DNA of 64,000 bases from Benincasa hispida. Lineage: Eukaryota > Streptophyta > Magnoliopsida > Cucurbitales > Cucurbitaceae. Position 1 is the stretch's first letter, and each line of letters opens with the position of its first letter. A program made the position numbers and the translations under genes. Below, one piece after another: positions 10,906 through 21,548 of this stretch. The notes below the pieces were generated by a model. That model had not been told where the DNA came from, did no database searches, and saw only the letters and a program-made list of their open reading frames with translations. The DNA is taken from assembly GCF_009727055.1 (NCBI RefSeq), contig NC_052357.1, positions 14,854,790-14,918,789 of the forward strand, read 5' to 3'.

Positions 10906-11990
10906 CACCCTATGCGTTGGTGATAGATAGCTCCTTGCGATGGCTAAGTTGAGTTGTAATGCTAGTGAATTGGCTTGCTATGAGTTGAGTAGAGGCTATG
11001 CGTTGCTTATGGATTAGGCGTTGAACAACTAAGAGTTGGACGCATTCAAGGGTGAGGTCACTTAGAAAATGTCAGCAAAACCATGTGTCTTCATGAGAGG
11101 AAAGCCTTAAGCATTAAGACTTTAAGGTGGTGGCATCAGATTGGAGGCCCATGCGTTGTCAAGATGAGAAGAGGACACTTAGCTTGCGATGACCACAACA
11201 TTGTGTTGATAAGGTGAGGAGGAGACACTTGGCCATGCAGCCAAGTAGGTGGTGTCAACTCTAGAGGAGGTTTGGACGCCTATAAATAGAGCCCTGAGAC
11301 CTCATTTTTAGATAAAAAATTCAGAGATACCGTAAAAAGAGTGGAAAGGTGGAGCAAACCATGCGTTGGAGCCAAATCCATGCATTGGTCATAGTGGACG
11401 CATTGGATAGTGAAGTCTGAGGAGGACGCATCAACTTTGGATGAGGAGTTCTCCCAAGCTACTCATGCGTTTGAAATGATTCCAAAGCCAAAGTCTAGTT
11501 CTCAGGGTAGGGCTGCCGAAAGAAAATATCAAAGGGATCAGGCTGGAAACTGAGAAGAAGACAGAAGGGTCAGGCTATCAGAATGGTTTTGGGTCAGTCA
11601 TGAAGAATCTGTGATTTCGGCCAAAGCACAAGGTCTTCTGAACTCAAATTTTAAGGTAAGCTTCCTGAGACATTTTAGAATATGTTTGTAGAAGGAATTA
11701 TTTCAAAATAAGGTCCAGAACTATGAGTAATCTAAGCTGAAATTTAAATCTAGATTCTATGGGTGAAAAGAGAGCCCGAGGATCTACTAGAGTGAAAAGC
11801 TCCTAATAAATCAAGGTGAGTGGCTAAAATGTTTTGACTAAAACATTTTGCTTAAAATGTTTCATTACAACGTGTTATAGAAAGAATGTTTTAAAGAAGA
11901 ATATTCTCATGCCTACTAGTTTTACAAAGTGATTTCCAAGCAAACTATGAATTGTATTTTAAACGCATGCATGTGTGAGAAACAAACGCT
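10906..11990 (+). repeat. Chromovirus 3' LTR, right part
   Basis: This continues the LTR begun at 8295 after the solo LTR. A TATAAATA box is at 11281-11288, followed by GCGTTGG and GCATTGG words like those upstream. A short palindrome AAAATGTTTT-GACT-AAAACATTTT lies near 11828. The right boundary is not defined by a target duplication and is approximate. There is no gene. Confidence 0.5.
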
Positions 11991-12283
11991 TTGCTCTATC
12001 GCTCACCTGCGCTTTTAAAGTAAACGACCGTTTAACATTTACTATACGATCGTCTAGAAAAATCCAAACGATCATTTAGCTATTACCACATGATCATACA
12101 CCTTGACTAAGCGATGAAGCCTAAAGTACACGATCGCTTAGCTTTCTCCGCACAACACCCGCCCTCCACGATCGTCTAAGCAACTACGATGTCGCGAAGC
12201 ACCATCGCCTAAGTGATCGTTTAGCTAATGTCTTCGTATTGCATATGCATGATCGCATAGGTAGTAACAAAAATATAAAGCTT
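11990..12283. repeat. Cluster of CGATCGTYTAG words
   Basis: No gene. The self-complementary core CGATCG recurs many times, usually extended to CGATCGTCTAG or CGATCGTTTAG, here and again at about 12895-12980. It probably belongs to the copia-type LTR next to it. Confidence 0.5.
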
Positions 12284-12328
12284 GCGCTGATACCAATTGG
12301 AATATCAGAGAACCTGGCGCTGATACCA
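12284..12328 (-). other. Copia-type primer site, duplicated 33 bp apart
   Basis: On the minus strand TGGTATCAGCGC occurs at 12317-12328 and 12284-12295. It differs by one base from TGGTATCAGAGC, the initiator-tRNA-Met site used by plant copia elements. The 33-bp spacing shows a tandem duplication of this junction. Confidence 0.55.
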
Positions 12329-12330
12329 AT

Positions 12331-12987
12331 TGAAGGAAATCGGAAGCGAGATTTCCATGAGCAGCGGAACAAGACTATTCCAAATTACAATCATGAATCA
12401 ACAATACATTTATAGTCGACTTCACACAAACGGTTATGCAATTTATACAAAAATTACATCATGTAAAATACAAAGGAACAGAGAGTAAAACGCTACCAAC
12501 AAATACAGTAGCGTCTCTCTGCTCTGATACGCAACTCTGATCGAACAATAGGAATCATGAGCGCTCAATCTACATGACCACAACACCGCACGAACACAGC
12601 ATGAATACTTCATTCTCGTCCTCAACGATCTCCTCGGTCACGAACTCCTCTGCAACACGAACGGTCTCCATAGCACCACGAACGGCCTCCAGAAAACCTC
12701 GATGGTATCAAGTTGAGTCTGACAGCACCAACAAGGCAACCTTGGTATTCTCAGTGTGAGAATCCAGAGTCTGTTCGAACTTGGTGTAAGACAGACGAAC
12801 GGAGGAAACAGCGATCGCGTACATGACTAGGAAAGTGGGAGAAGGTGGAGACCTATCATATAGGTCGATGCCCAATCATTTAGATAAAGTTATGCGATCG
12901 TCTAGAAAAAGCTATGCGACCGTCTAGTCTATTATTTAGCTCGGTCTGTCGCTTACAGACACTACACGATCGTTTACCTTAGGCTAG
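12331..12987 (-). repeat. Probable copia LTR, minus strand, interrupted at 12988
   Basis: It lies directly upstream (minus strand) of the primer site and ends in CA on that strand, as an LTR should. Element C interrupts or truncates its far end. The short plus-strand open frame at 12574-12759 has no recognisable family and I do not call it a gene. Confidence 0.45.
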
Positions 12988-14862
12988 TGATAACTTGTAG
13001 AAATACAAGTTATTTATGCCACCTTATCTAGATATTGCGGCGAAAAGTGAGGAATTATGCATTGATTGTATGAAAATTAACTTAGTTTGATAATAATTTC
13101 AAATGCTTGCAATAAAATCCACTAACGCCAAAAGATAGAGAATACGACGAATATTTACTCTGTTTTCCAGGAAGATCAAAGTCACAACTTATGGCTAAGG
13201 CTCGTGAGAACTTCATCAACACGTATTTATCACCATTGTTCCCATAGAACGTCATTGCATAGACATTCATTGAAGAAATGGCGCAAGGCGATAGTCGATC
13301 CCGAACTACATGTCAACCGCATGCGGTAATAAAAAAAAACAAACACCACATGCGAACCAATGATCGAATGATGCAAATCAGAAACACAAGAATGGGAGAT
13401 CAAGACACGTGTACAACTAACGGATGTGCAAAATTGACGGTCTGATTGCAGAACAGAAGGAATAAAATCCCTCCATCTTTAGAATTTCCATAACCAAAAG
13501 TGGGGACCACTTGGCCGGAGTCAAAGGAACTTTCCCTATAAATACTCCAGAGGACTCAATGAAGAATTATGCTATTTGATACTGGGTGAAGTGCTACAAG
13601 ATAGAAGAGAGAAAAGGGCTTAGCCGAGTGCTATAAAGTAAGATCAGGGAAGAAGAAGAGATAAGGCCGAAAGGTGTAATCTCAGATCCAATTTGTTAAC
13701 ATCCCCGAGCGAAGCTCTGTTCAAGGACCCTACTATCGGAGGAGCCAGCCTGAGAGGGAAGCTCTCCCCATCATCATCCCAACAACAATCGGCAAGCAGA
13801 ACTCCATCGATCGGTGACCAAGACATTGGCGCCTGATTGTCTCTATTCTACCATTTTCTGCGTATTTCATGTTTCTTTCATCTTTTTGTTCATTCATCAT
13901 GTATCAAACATTTAATAGAAATATTAGTTGTTTCGATCATATTCACTATTCATATTTTGTCTTTCACCGTTCACCCATTATTCATTTTCTCCACTATGTT
14001 TCCTTAATCCTTCGATAAGTACTATAAATGTCCAAGGACTTAATGTAAATTAAAGTTATGTAATACGTTTAGCTAAAGCATGCTGGGCGGCATCTTCACC
14101 TATGAGAGCAGAAGTAAAGATGTCATTCTGATCTATCGAGAGAAGGTCAGAAGAGTGCGTTAACTAAAGTGAGTAGTACTTCTAGACATGGAAGCAACCT
14201 TGCGTTCATTACGTTAGATTCTAGTTTCAAATAAGACATGCGGGAGACATGGCCGATCACCGAGCAGTGTATGCCAAGAGACGAGCAGAACAGTATTTGT
14301 ATCTCTACTTGCATTAAGAACTTGCATTGATTTGTATACTTGTTTTTCTTTTCTTTTCTCATCACAAGACTTGCCGACCCAATCCACGTCCTTGCACAGC
14401 CTTCACAGCTAGCCCTACTCTTATCATCTTGTACATAGAACCTGTATCGCATACATCTAGTTTAGGCTTATAGCATTTTTATCGCATTTTACTTTCCTTT
14501 TATTTTTATGTAATTACTTTTGTACAACATCTTTATCAAAGTATTGAAAAACTGGTCGCATAACACCATGAAATTATCGTATTAACCGGTACCTTATTTT
14601 CCCTGTGTTCGACCTCGGATCACATCGAGAAACTTGCGATGGAATTATACTTGGTTTCATCGTAAGGAAACTTGTGACACAGCAGGGCATACTACCTAAT
14701 CTTAATAAACATCGCATAATCAGTAGTAGTATCGCATTGCATGAGCATTGAATTTCACATATACAACTCACATGCAACATGTTTATGACATATACACACC
14801 AACTAGTATTATATGCATCCATGGGTTGTATGATATAAGATAAGATAAATTTTATGCCAACA
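12988..14862 (+). repeat. LTR family I, 5' LTR of element C
   Basis: It starts TGATAACTTGTAGAAATAC and ends ATGCCAACA, followed by AGTTTA and a primer site. The TATA box is at 13537-13544. U5 hairpin H1 is at 14614-14629 and H2 at 14633-14666, with loop TTATACTTGG. Relative to the copy at 642 it has an extra ~70-base piece just before the end, containing a second GCAACATGTTTATG. The five bases before it are GCTAG. No matching duplicate was found because no 3' LTR of this element remains. Confidence 0.85.
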
Positions 14863-14868
14863 AGTTTA

Positions 14869-14886
14869 TGGTGCCGTTGCCGGGGA
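14869..14886 (+). other. Primer binding site (element C)
   Basis: TGGTGCCGTTGCCGGGGA, one base different from the tRNA-Asp type site of element A. Confidence 0.75.
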
Positions 14887-14986
14887 ATTTACTGGTCAAT
14901 GGTTTATTGTTTGAGTGATTTTTGGTGTTTTGCAGGACGGATCTCATTGTACTGGCTGTTTAACACAGGGAGCAGCCTGATGGTGT

Positions 14987-16453
14987 ATGAATTCTGGTGC
15001 TGAACCAAAATTTTTCGCAGACCCTGAGATCGAGCGAACCTTCCAAGCAAAGATACGTCAGAACAGAAATCAGCAGAAGAGAGCGGCGATGGCAAACAAC
15101 AACGAGGCAATACATGAGAACCAAGGGATTGCACAACTGGCACAGGATCCTGTATTCCTGGCAGCCGATCGCAACATCCCAATGAGGGACTATGCGGCGC
15201 CTAATTTGTATGACTTTTCATTGGGCATTTCAAGGCCAACTGTTGAAGAGAATGCCAGATTTGAAATTTAGCCGGTCATGCTTCAAATGAACCAAAATGA
15301 GGGCCAGTTTTAGGGTTTGCAAGGTGAAGATCCCCATGCCCACTTGACTAGCTTCGTAGAGATGTGTGGCAACTTCTCTATCCCTGGCGTCACTCCTGAA
15401 AACGTTTGGTTATATTTGTTCCCTTACACCTTGAGGGACAAGGCAAAGAAGTGGGCATATACACTGGAGCCCAACGAGATTACATCATCGAGCCAGTTGG
15501 TAGAAAGGTTTATGAAGAAGTTCTTCCCATCGGTCGTTAACGCAAGGAGACAGAAGGACGTGTTGAACTTTGAGCAAAAGGAGAATGAGATCCTGAGCAC
15601 CGCCTGGGTGCGATTCAGAAGATTAGTGAAAAATTGTCCGCATATTGGAATTCCCAATTGCGTCCTGATGGAAACCTTCTATAACAGCATGGACAAAGCA
15701 ATGCAGGTTGTTGTTGATGCCTCCGCTGTAGGAGGATTCATGGACAAGACCTATACTAAAGCTAAGGTCATCCTTGACCGCATCTCGCGGAACATGGACG
15801 ACTGGATCGATGATGGGTATGGAGGAAGAGGAAATGATCGAAGAAAGAATGAAACAGCCATTGTCCTTTTCGAGATAGTAACTGCATTGGCCGCCTAAAT
15901 GGCCACAACTACTTCCATCCTTCAGAAAATGGTCATGAATCAAGGAGCCATTGCCCCAAAATCAGCGCAACTCACTGCACCAGCAGTGGCCGCAATTGGT
16001 TGCGTTAACTGTGGAGAGGCTCATGGGGCTGACAGTTGTCCATTGAACCTGCAGCAGGTGTGTGCAATCCAGAACAATCCCTTCAGCAACACCTACAACC
16101 CAAGTTGGAGGAGTCATCCCAACTTTGGATGGGGTGGCAATCCTAATCAAGGGGAGCTGATGAACCATCAGGGAGGAAACTGGGGCAATTTTCACCAATA
16201 TCAAGGGCAACCAAGACCTCAAAACCAGCAACCCTCATCATCAATGTCGAATGCCTCCGGAGGATCCTTGGAGTCGCTTCTGAAGCAGTGTATGGACAAA
16301 AATGATGCGGTGATGCAAGCTCAAGCATCCTCTATACAGAACTTAGAGATCCAGGTGGGCCAGCTGGCGTCAGAATTAAGAAGTCGTGCACCAGGGACAC
16401 TGCCCAGCAACTCAGAAGCCCCGGGATCTAATGGAAAAGAACAATGTCAATGA
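14987..16453 (+). pseudogene. gag: Athila-like gag, nearly full length (element C)
   Basis: This is the best gag copy: one frame of 489 codons with three internal stops, TAG near 15269, TAG near 15314 and TAA near 15896. The N-terminal part carries PEIERTFQAK and NLYDFS. The capsid-like domain (about residues 111-260) has CGNFSIPGVTPENV, YLFPYTLRDKAKKW and FMKKFFPSVVNARRQ, the usual pattern of the plant retrotransposon gag family. A zinc knuckle of form CX2CX3HX4C sits at about residues 339-351. It is followed by a G/N/Q-rich RNA-binding-like stretch and the helical stretch QNLEIQVGQLASELRSRAPG. TAA in the third stop fits CAA changed by C-to-T. No protease or pol follows, so even when intact the element depended on enzymes made elsewhere. 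Confidence 0.8.
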
Positions 16454-17262
16454 AGACATTAACAGGTAAGCTTGAAGAGATGTGGACTGCGACCATTTAG
16501 AACGACACATCTTTTCGGTCCATATTTTGATCAACCCTCTTTTACCCTTCAATCAACTTATTAACTCTTTTGGAACATTATATCTCTACGTTAATTCTTT
16601 GAAGCATTTAATATAGACCTTGTTGTCGTTGCAATTTTATTCTTTCCATTATTTTTAGCATTCAATTTATTCTCGCATTTAAGTTTCTTGTTGGTAGTTA
16701 GTGTATACATTGATTTTTGAATGATTGGGTTTGAAGAAAATTAATTATAAAAAGACAAAAAAGTGTAGATAGAAATAAATGAAGTAATAAATGAGAGAGC
16801 ATAATTTTTAATGGACGCATCTTGTTATATTAAGAATGCATTGCAATCATCTGACTCAACTATAATAAGTTAAGGAGTGTGTTGCGCTCGCATATGACCT
16901 TTGCCCCACCTTGGTCAATTGCACTATGTTGAGGTATCCTCCAAAACTGCGTCGATTAAGGAGTGTGTTGTGGGGTCATATGCGTTGTTGCCCGTCTTCA
17001 ACAAAAATATAGTTTCGTTAGTGAATGTGATGCGTTGTAATCACTCTTGCGTCCATTCGAATAAAACATTAAAGAAAATTGTTAATTGGTAAAGTAGGGG
17101 AAGGAAGTCCAAACGATTCGTATCTCCAAGCATTTAAAGCTTGGTAGACGAAAGGACATCTTTCTAAAAATTCCATAATTATGGGAGGTGGAATGACGCG
17201 CTTGATAGACTGCCCGAGGCTAAGCGCCATGCAAATCGTATTGGGCCTCACATGGCCCAACC
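16454..17262 (+). mobile_element. Non-coding internal region of element C
   Basis: No supported gene. It is collinear with the tail of element A and, inverted, with 285-641. It holds a T-rich part, GTGTGTTGCG-type boxes near 16877 and 16963, and a promoter module that ends in GGCCCAACC. Confidence 0.6.
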
Positions 17263-17270
17263 TATAAATA
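17263..17270 (+). promoter_or_regulatory. TATA box of internal promoter (element C)
   Basis: TATAAATA follows CATGGCCCAACC. It lies about 130 bases upstream of the first ATG of the downstream ORF. The leader contains CAAAAACCCTAATTTTAG, an AAACCCTA-type motif common in plant 5' leaders. Confidence 0.55.
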
Positions 17271-17396
17271 GGATCACCCCTTCCATTTGATCTTCTTTAC
17301 CTTCACTCAAGAGAATTTAAGGAATTTTTCCTCTCAAACTCTCGGAACCCAAAAACCCTAATTTTAGAACTCCTTTCTTTCTTCAAAACGACTCTA

Positions 17397-18249
17397 ATGG
17401 TCGACCAAACTTCAACCCGTTCAACCTCACCTTCTGCCATTGAACAGGCAGCCATACGAGAGGCAACATTTTTGGCTGCCAGTCGCCAGCTGGCCGCCCA
17501 AGTTCTGCCCCACGACCCACCAGAAGATCCCGGAGACACACATGGCCCACAAGACCCACTGTCTTCTAAAAAGAAGGAAGCACCGAAAGTTTGCCAACTC
17601 CGGTCGTCTCAACTGAAAACGAAAGGAAGATAAGAGATGACAAGGAGGTTTTGGCAACATTTTGAAAACTTTGGAGCAAGGAGAAGGCTTTCCCGAGGTA
17701 GGGGTTGTAAACTAGCCACTGCCTACAGAGGAGGAGACGGTGGTTATGATGGACGAAGCCACCAAGGATGGAGTAGTGGTGGTGGAAGAAGTGGTGAAGG
17801 GAATGGTGGAGGGAGTGGTGGAAGAGGTGGTGAAGGCAGTAGAAGATGCGATCATGGAAGCAGTTGATGTTGAGATTGCAAAGGAAGCAGCAAGATAAGA
17901 GGTCATTGCGATGACAACTCCTAAAGTTGCAATGGAGGAAGTCGCCACGGACACATTGCCATAAGTAGCCCAGCTTGAGGAGATGAAGGCTACAGGTATG
18001 GAGGCAGCAACTGAAGTCGAGAAAGGAGAAAAGAAAAAGAAGAGGAAAAGGGAGCATAAGGAAGGGAAGGTAGAGTCTTCACATCATCGCAAGTCAAAGA
18101 AGAATAAAGAAAAGAAAAATGATAATGAAAATGAGAAAGCCAAGAAGAAGAGGAAGCTGAAAAGGAAGAAAAAAGAATGCACCGGAGAGAACGAAGGCGC
18201 CTTAAAGAAGAAGAAAAAGCAAAGAAGGTGGCAACAAGCCCTGTGAAGG
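17397..18249 (+). pseudogene. Lysine-rich ORF downstream of internal promoter, broken
   Basis: The first segment starts MVDQTSTRSTSPSAIEQAA and stays open for 78 codons. Two frameshifts (about 17585 and 17690) and stops near 17637, 17713, 17895 and 17962 interrupt the reading. The middle part is acidic and rich in EEVV repeats. The last part (17983-18249) is extremely lysine-rich (GEKKKKRKREHKEGK and similar), resembling nuclear-localisation or nucleic-acid-binding tails. I do not recognise a family. Its position behind gag and an internal promoter suggests an extra element-encoded protein. Composition-driven low complexity means the C-terminal part could be misleading. Confidence 0.4.
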
Positions 18250-18812
18250 ACGGAGAATTGACCTTCGTAAGGGATCAGGGGGAAAGAGTGTAACCAATGG
18301 AACCACTGCAACCTGAAGCAACGTAACCAGTTGCGACGGATGAAGGTGAAGAGACTGAAGGAACCACCCTGATGCAGCGTCGCAGGGAGAATGCGTCGTA
18401 AGGGTCTGACATCGACCCTCAAAGATTAATTTTGGCTTTGGAAGAGAAACAAAGAAAAAGAAAAGAGGAAGAAGAGAGAAAAGAAAAGATGGAGCGCTAC
18501 AAGCTCATAATCGTAGAAGGGGATAGGTGAAGAAGAATCAAATTTGAAGAAGAGTTTGAGAGAGAAGAGAAGGAAGTAGAAGAAGAAGAAAGGAGGAAGA
18601 GGATAGGATTTTGAAAGAAGAGAAGAATAGGAAGCGCGAGGCCAATAATCGGTGCTTGCATAAAAGCAAAGGTAAATGGCTCGCCGAGTGCGAGAGGGAG
18701 GAACAACAAAAGGAATGGGAAAAGAGAGAAAGATAAGCAGCCCATCTTGCACAAGTGCAAAGCAAAGACCTATAAGAAGGCAATAAGCCCGTAGCGGCCA
18801 AGAAGCGATCAG
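18250..18812 (+). mobile_element. Purine-rich remainder of element C
   Basis: No supported gene. It is GA-rich sequence (GAAGAAGAG-type runs from 18440 to 18740) that could encode glutamate/lysine-rich peptide in one frame and serine/phenylalanine-rich shadow frames on the other strand. It ends where element D begins, without a polypurine tract, so the 3' LTR of element C is lost. Confidence 0.45.
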
Positions 18813-19854
18813 TGATAACTTGTAGAAATACAAGTTATTTATGCCATCTTATCTAGGTATTGCGGCCATAAGTAAGGAATTATGCGTTAATTGTAGGAAA
18901 ATTAACTTAGTTTGATAATAATTTCAAATGCTTGCAATAAAATCCACTAATGCCAACAGATGGAGAATATGGCAAAAATTTACTCTGTTTTGCAGGAAAA
19001 CCAAAGTCACCACTTGCGTCCAAGGCTCATGAGAACTTCATCAATGCATCTTTATTACCATTGCGCCCATTAAACGTCATCATGCAAACATTCATTGAAG
19101 AAACGGCGTAATGCGATGGTCGATCCTGATCTACATGACAACCACATGCGGTTATAAAAGTAAACGCCACATGCGAATCTATGATCGAGTGATACAAATG
19201 AGCAATGCAAGAGTGGGAGATTCAGACGCGTGTATAGCTAACGGTTGTGCACAATCTATGATCCCTCTATCTTCTCATGGAAGTAACCTTGCGTTCATTA
19301 TGTTTAACTCTAGTTTCTACACAGACATGTGGGAAACGCGGTTGATCACTGAGAGGTGTATGCCATGAGAAGAACAGAGCAGTATTTGTCTCTTTACTTT
19401 CATTAAGAACTTGCGATGATTTGTATAATTGTCTTTCTTTTCTTTTCCCACCACAAGCCTTGCCACCGCAATCCATGTCCTTGCACAGACTTCACAGCTA
19501 GCCCAACTATTAGCATCTTGTACATTGCGCCTGTATCAAATACATCTAGTTTAGATTTACTGTATTTTTACTACTTTATTATACTTTCTTGTTATTCTAT
19601 TGCTTTTGTATATCACACAACTTAAAGAATTGAAAAACCGGTCACATAACATCATGGAAACACCACATTAAACCGGTATTGTATTTCCCTGTGTTCGACC
19701 TCAGATCATACCGAGAAAATTGCGATGGAATTACACTTGGTTTCATCGTAAGGAAACTTATGACAGAGCAGGGCGTACTACCTAATCATCATAAATATCG
19801 CATCATAAGTAGTAGTATCGCATTGCATATTATCGCATCAAAATTTGCGTTACA
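18813..19854 (+). repeat. LTR family I, 5' LTR of element D, internally deleted
   Basis: It starts TGATAACTTGTAGAAATAC and ends TTGCGTTACA. Near 19262-19277 it jumps from U3 directly to the U5 part that reads ATGGAAGTAACCTTGCG. About 0.7 kb including the TATA box is missing, so this copy lacks its own promoter. The flanking ends remain collinear with other copies. Confidence 0.8.
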
Positions 19855-19860
19855 AGTTTA

Positions 19861-19878
19861 TGGCATCATTGCCGGGGA
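19861..19878 (+). other. Primer binding site (element D)
   Basis: TGGCATCATTGCCGGGGA, a diverged tRNA-Asp type site. Element E has TGACACCGTTGCCGGGGA at 24669. Confidence 0.65.
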
Positions 19879-19977
19879 CTTACTGGTCAACGGTTTATTG
19901 TTTGAGTAGTTTTTGGTGTTGTGCAGGACAGATCTCTTTGTACTGATTGTTTATCGCGGAGAGCAGTCTGACGGCTT

Positions 19978-20245
19978 ATGAGTATTGAAGTGATCCAGAA
20001 ATTCTAAGTGGACCCAGAGATCAGGTGTATTTTTCGCGCAGGAGCACATCAGAACCAGAACATGTGCCGGAATTTCAAAACCTATGGTCGCGGAGAATGC
20101 AAGGGTTGAGAAGTGCAACGCATTCTCTATACCTGGTGTGACTTCATAAGAAATTAGATTGTATCTCTCCTCGTATACATTGTAGGGTAAGACTCGGAAA
20201 GGGGCAATGTCCCTAAGGACATTTGGGCAGGCAAGACTGGACCGC
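19978..20245 (+). pseudogene. Gag remnant of deletion-derivative element D
   Basis: Only about 90 codons of gag-like sequence remain. An N-terminal piece equivalent to PEIERTF is followed almost directly by VAENARVEKCNAFSIPGV and RLYLSSYTL, which match the capsid start of gag in element C. Several stops interrupt it (near 19990, 20148 and 20188). The zinc knuckle and the whole C-terminal half are gone. Element E carries the same reduced form at about 24785-25030, so the deletion predates both copies. Confidence 0.65.
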
Positions 20246-21487
20246 CTGCAGAGATGTGAATGGTGTTCATTCGAAGAAAGTCACATTCCGGTCCATATCT
20301 CACATCTATGTTTAATCGCTTTCTTTACAGCTTTCATTTATAGCTTTCTAAATTCCGTTATTTACTGCTTATTAGAATTAGACCTTAGTGCTTTCGAAGT
20401 TGCATATTTCCATTATGTCATTTCAATCCATAGAGTAGTGTTTGATACATGTTTTTGTGAGTAATAGATGAAGCACTCTTGTCAATTTAAGTTAGAATGG
20501 GAGGAAAATAAACCTTGAATCAATGAAAGAATTGGTGTAGTGAAGAAAAGGAAAAAGTGATATGCATAAAATACACTTAAATACATTGTGATGAGGGGTG
20601 TGTTGTGCATATATGCGTTCTTTGCCCCCACCTTAGTCGATTGCACTATGTTGAGGCATCCTCCAGAAATGCGTTGATTAAGGAGTGTGTTGCGGGGATG
20701 CATATGTGTTGCCCATCCTCAGGAAAAATGTATCTGCGTCTATTGGAAGCATATTAAGATTATGCTTCATACACTTGTTCAAATTCTTTATCTTGTAACT
20801 TAATATTTGACTCTTGTACAGGCCCTAAGAAACTAAGTTTGCGTTCATTTGTAATTATTTGCAAACTTCTTTAATCTTCAATACAATTCCAAGTACATAC
20901 TTACTTCCACTTTTTGCCTTAGCCTCTTTCTTTATCTCCCTTTAGTAATTTATGTTTTCTTTTTACTCTTGTATCTTTACGATCTTCATTGCGTTGCTAT
21001 GATGTATGATATGTGAAACTTAGTAAAATTTCTTATACTTAGTAAATTTTGACTAACACTTAGTTCACTCTTAGATTAGCAGTACTTTACCTTTTACCTT
21101 TCAAAGTCCTACTCAAACCTTCTTTTTGATATTTTCTTCTAAGTGTTTGTCTAGTCTATCCAAACAACGCAATGAGAACCTTGCTCATCTTTAAATTTGG
21201 GGGTGGGGAAGGTCTGAGCAGATGAATGCAAGATTATGTAGTGTTAAAAGAAAATGCGTCTGTTGTTAAGAATTTTTGATAAAAAAAAAAATATATGACA
21301 AACTCCACTATCAGTGCAAAGGATTTCAAAATATTGTTCCCAACCTGATAAGAGTTTAGTTGAGAAAGGAACTTGCTCGTAGTTGGATGTTCGTATGACA
21401 CCCGTAGGAACAAGCCAAAATGAAGGTAGGTTACCAGGAACAATGCAGCATAAAAAAAAATGAAAGAAGAAAAAAAAAACAAAACAG

Positions 21488-21548
<61 letters not shown>

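Noticed and set aside
12574..12759. Serine/threonine-rich small protein
   Set aside because: 61 codons in an LTR, with no motif, no leader and no neighbour to support it.
17566..18057. Minus-strand 163-codon frame rich in H, L and S
   Set aside because: It is the shadow of the acidic/lysine-rich ORF on the plus strand and has no recognisable domain.
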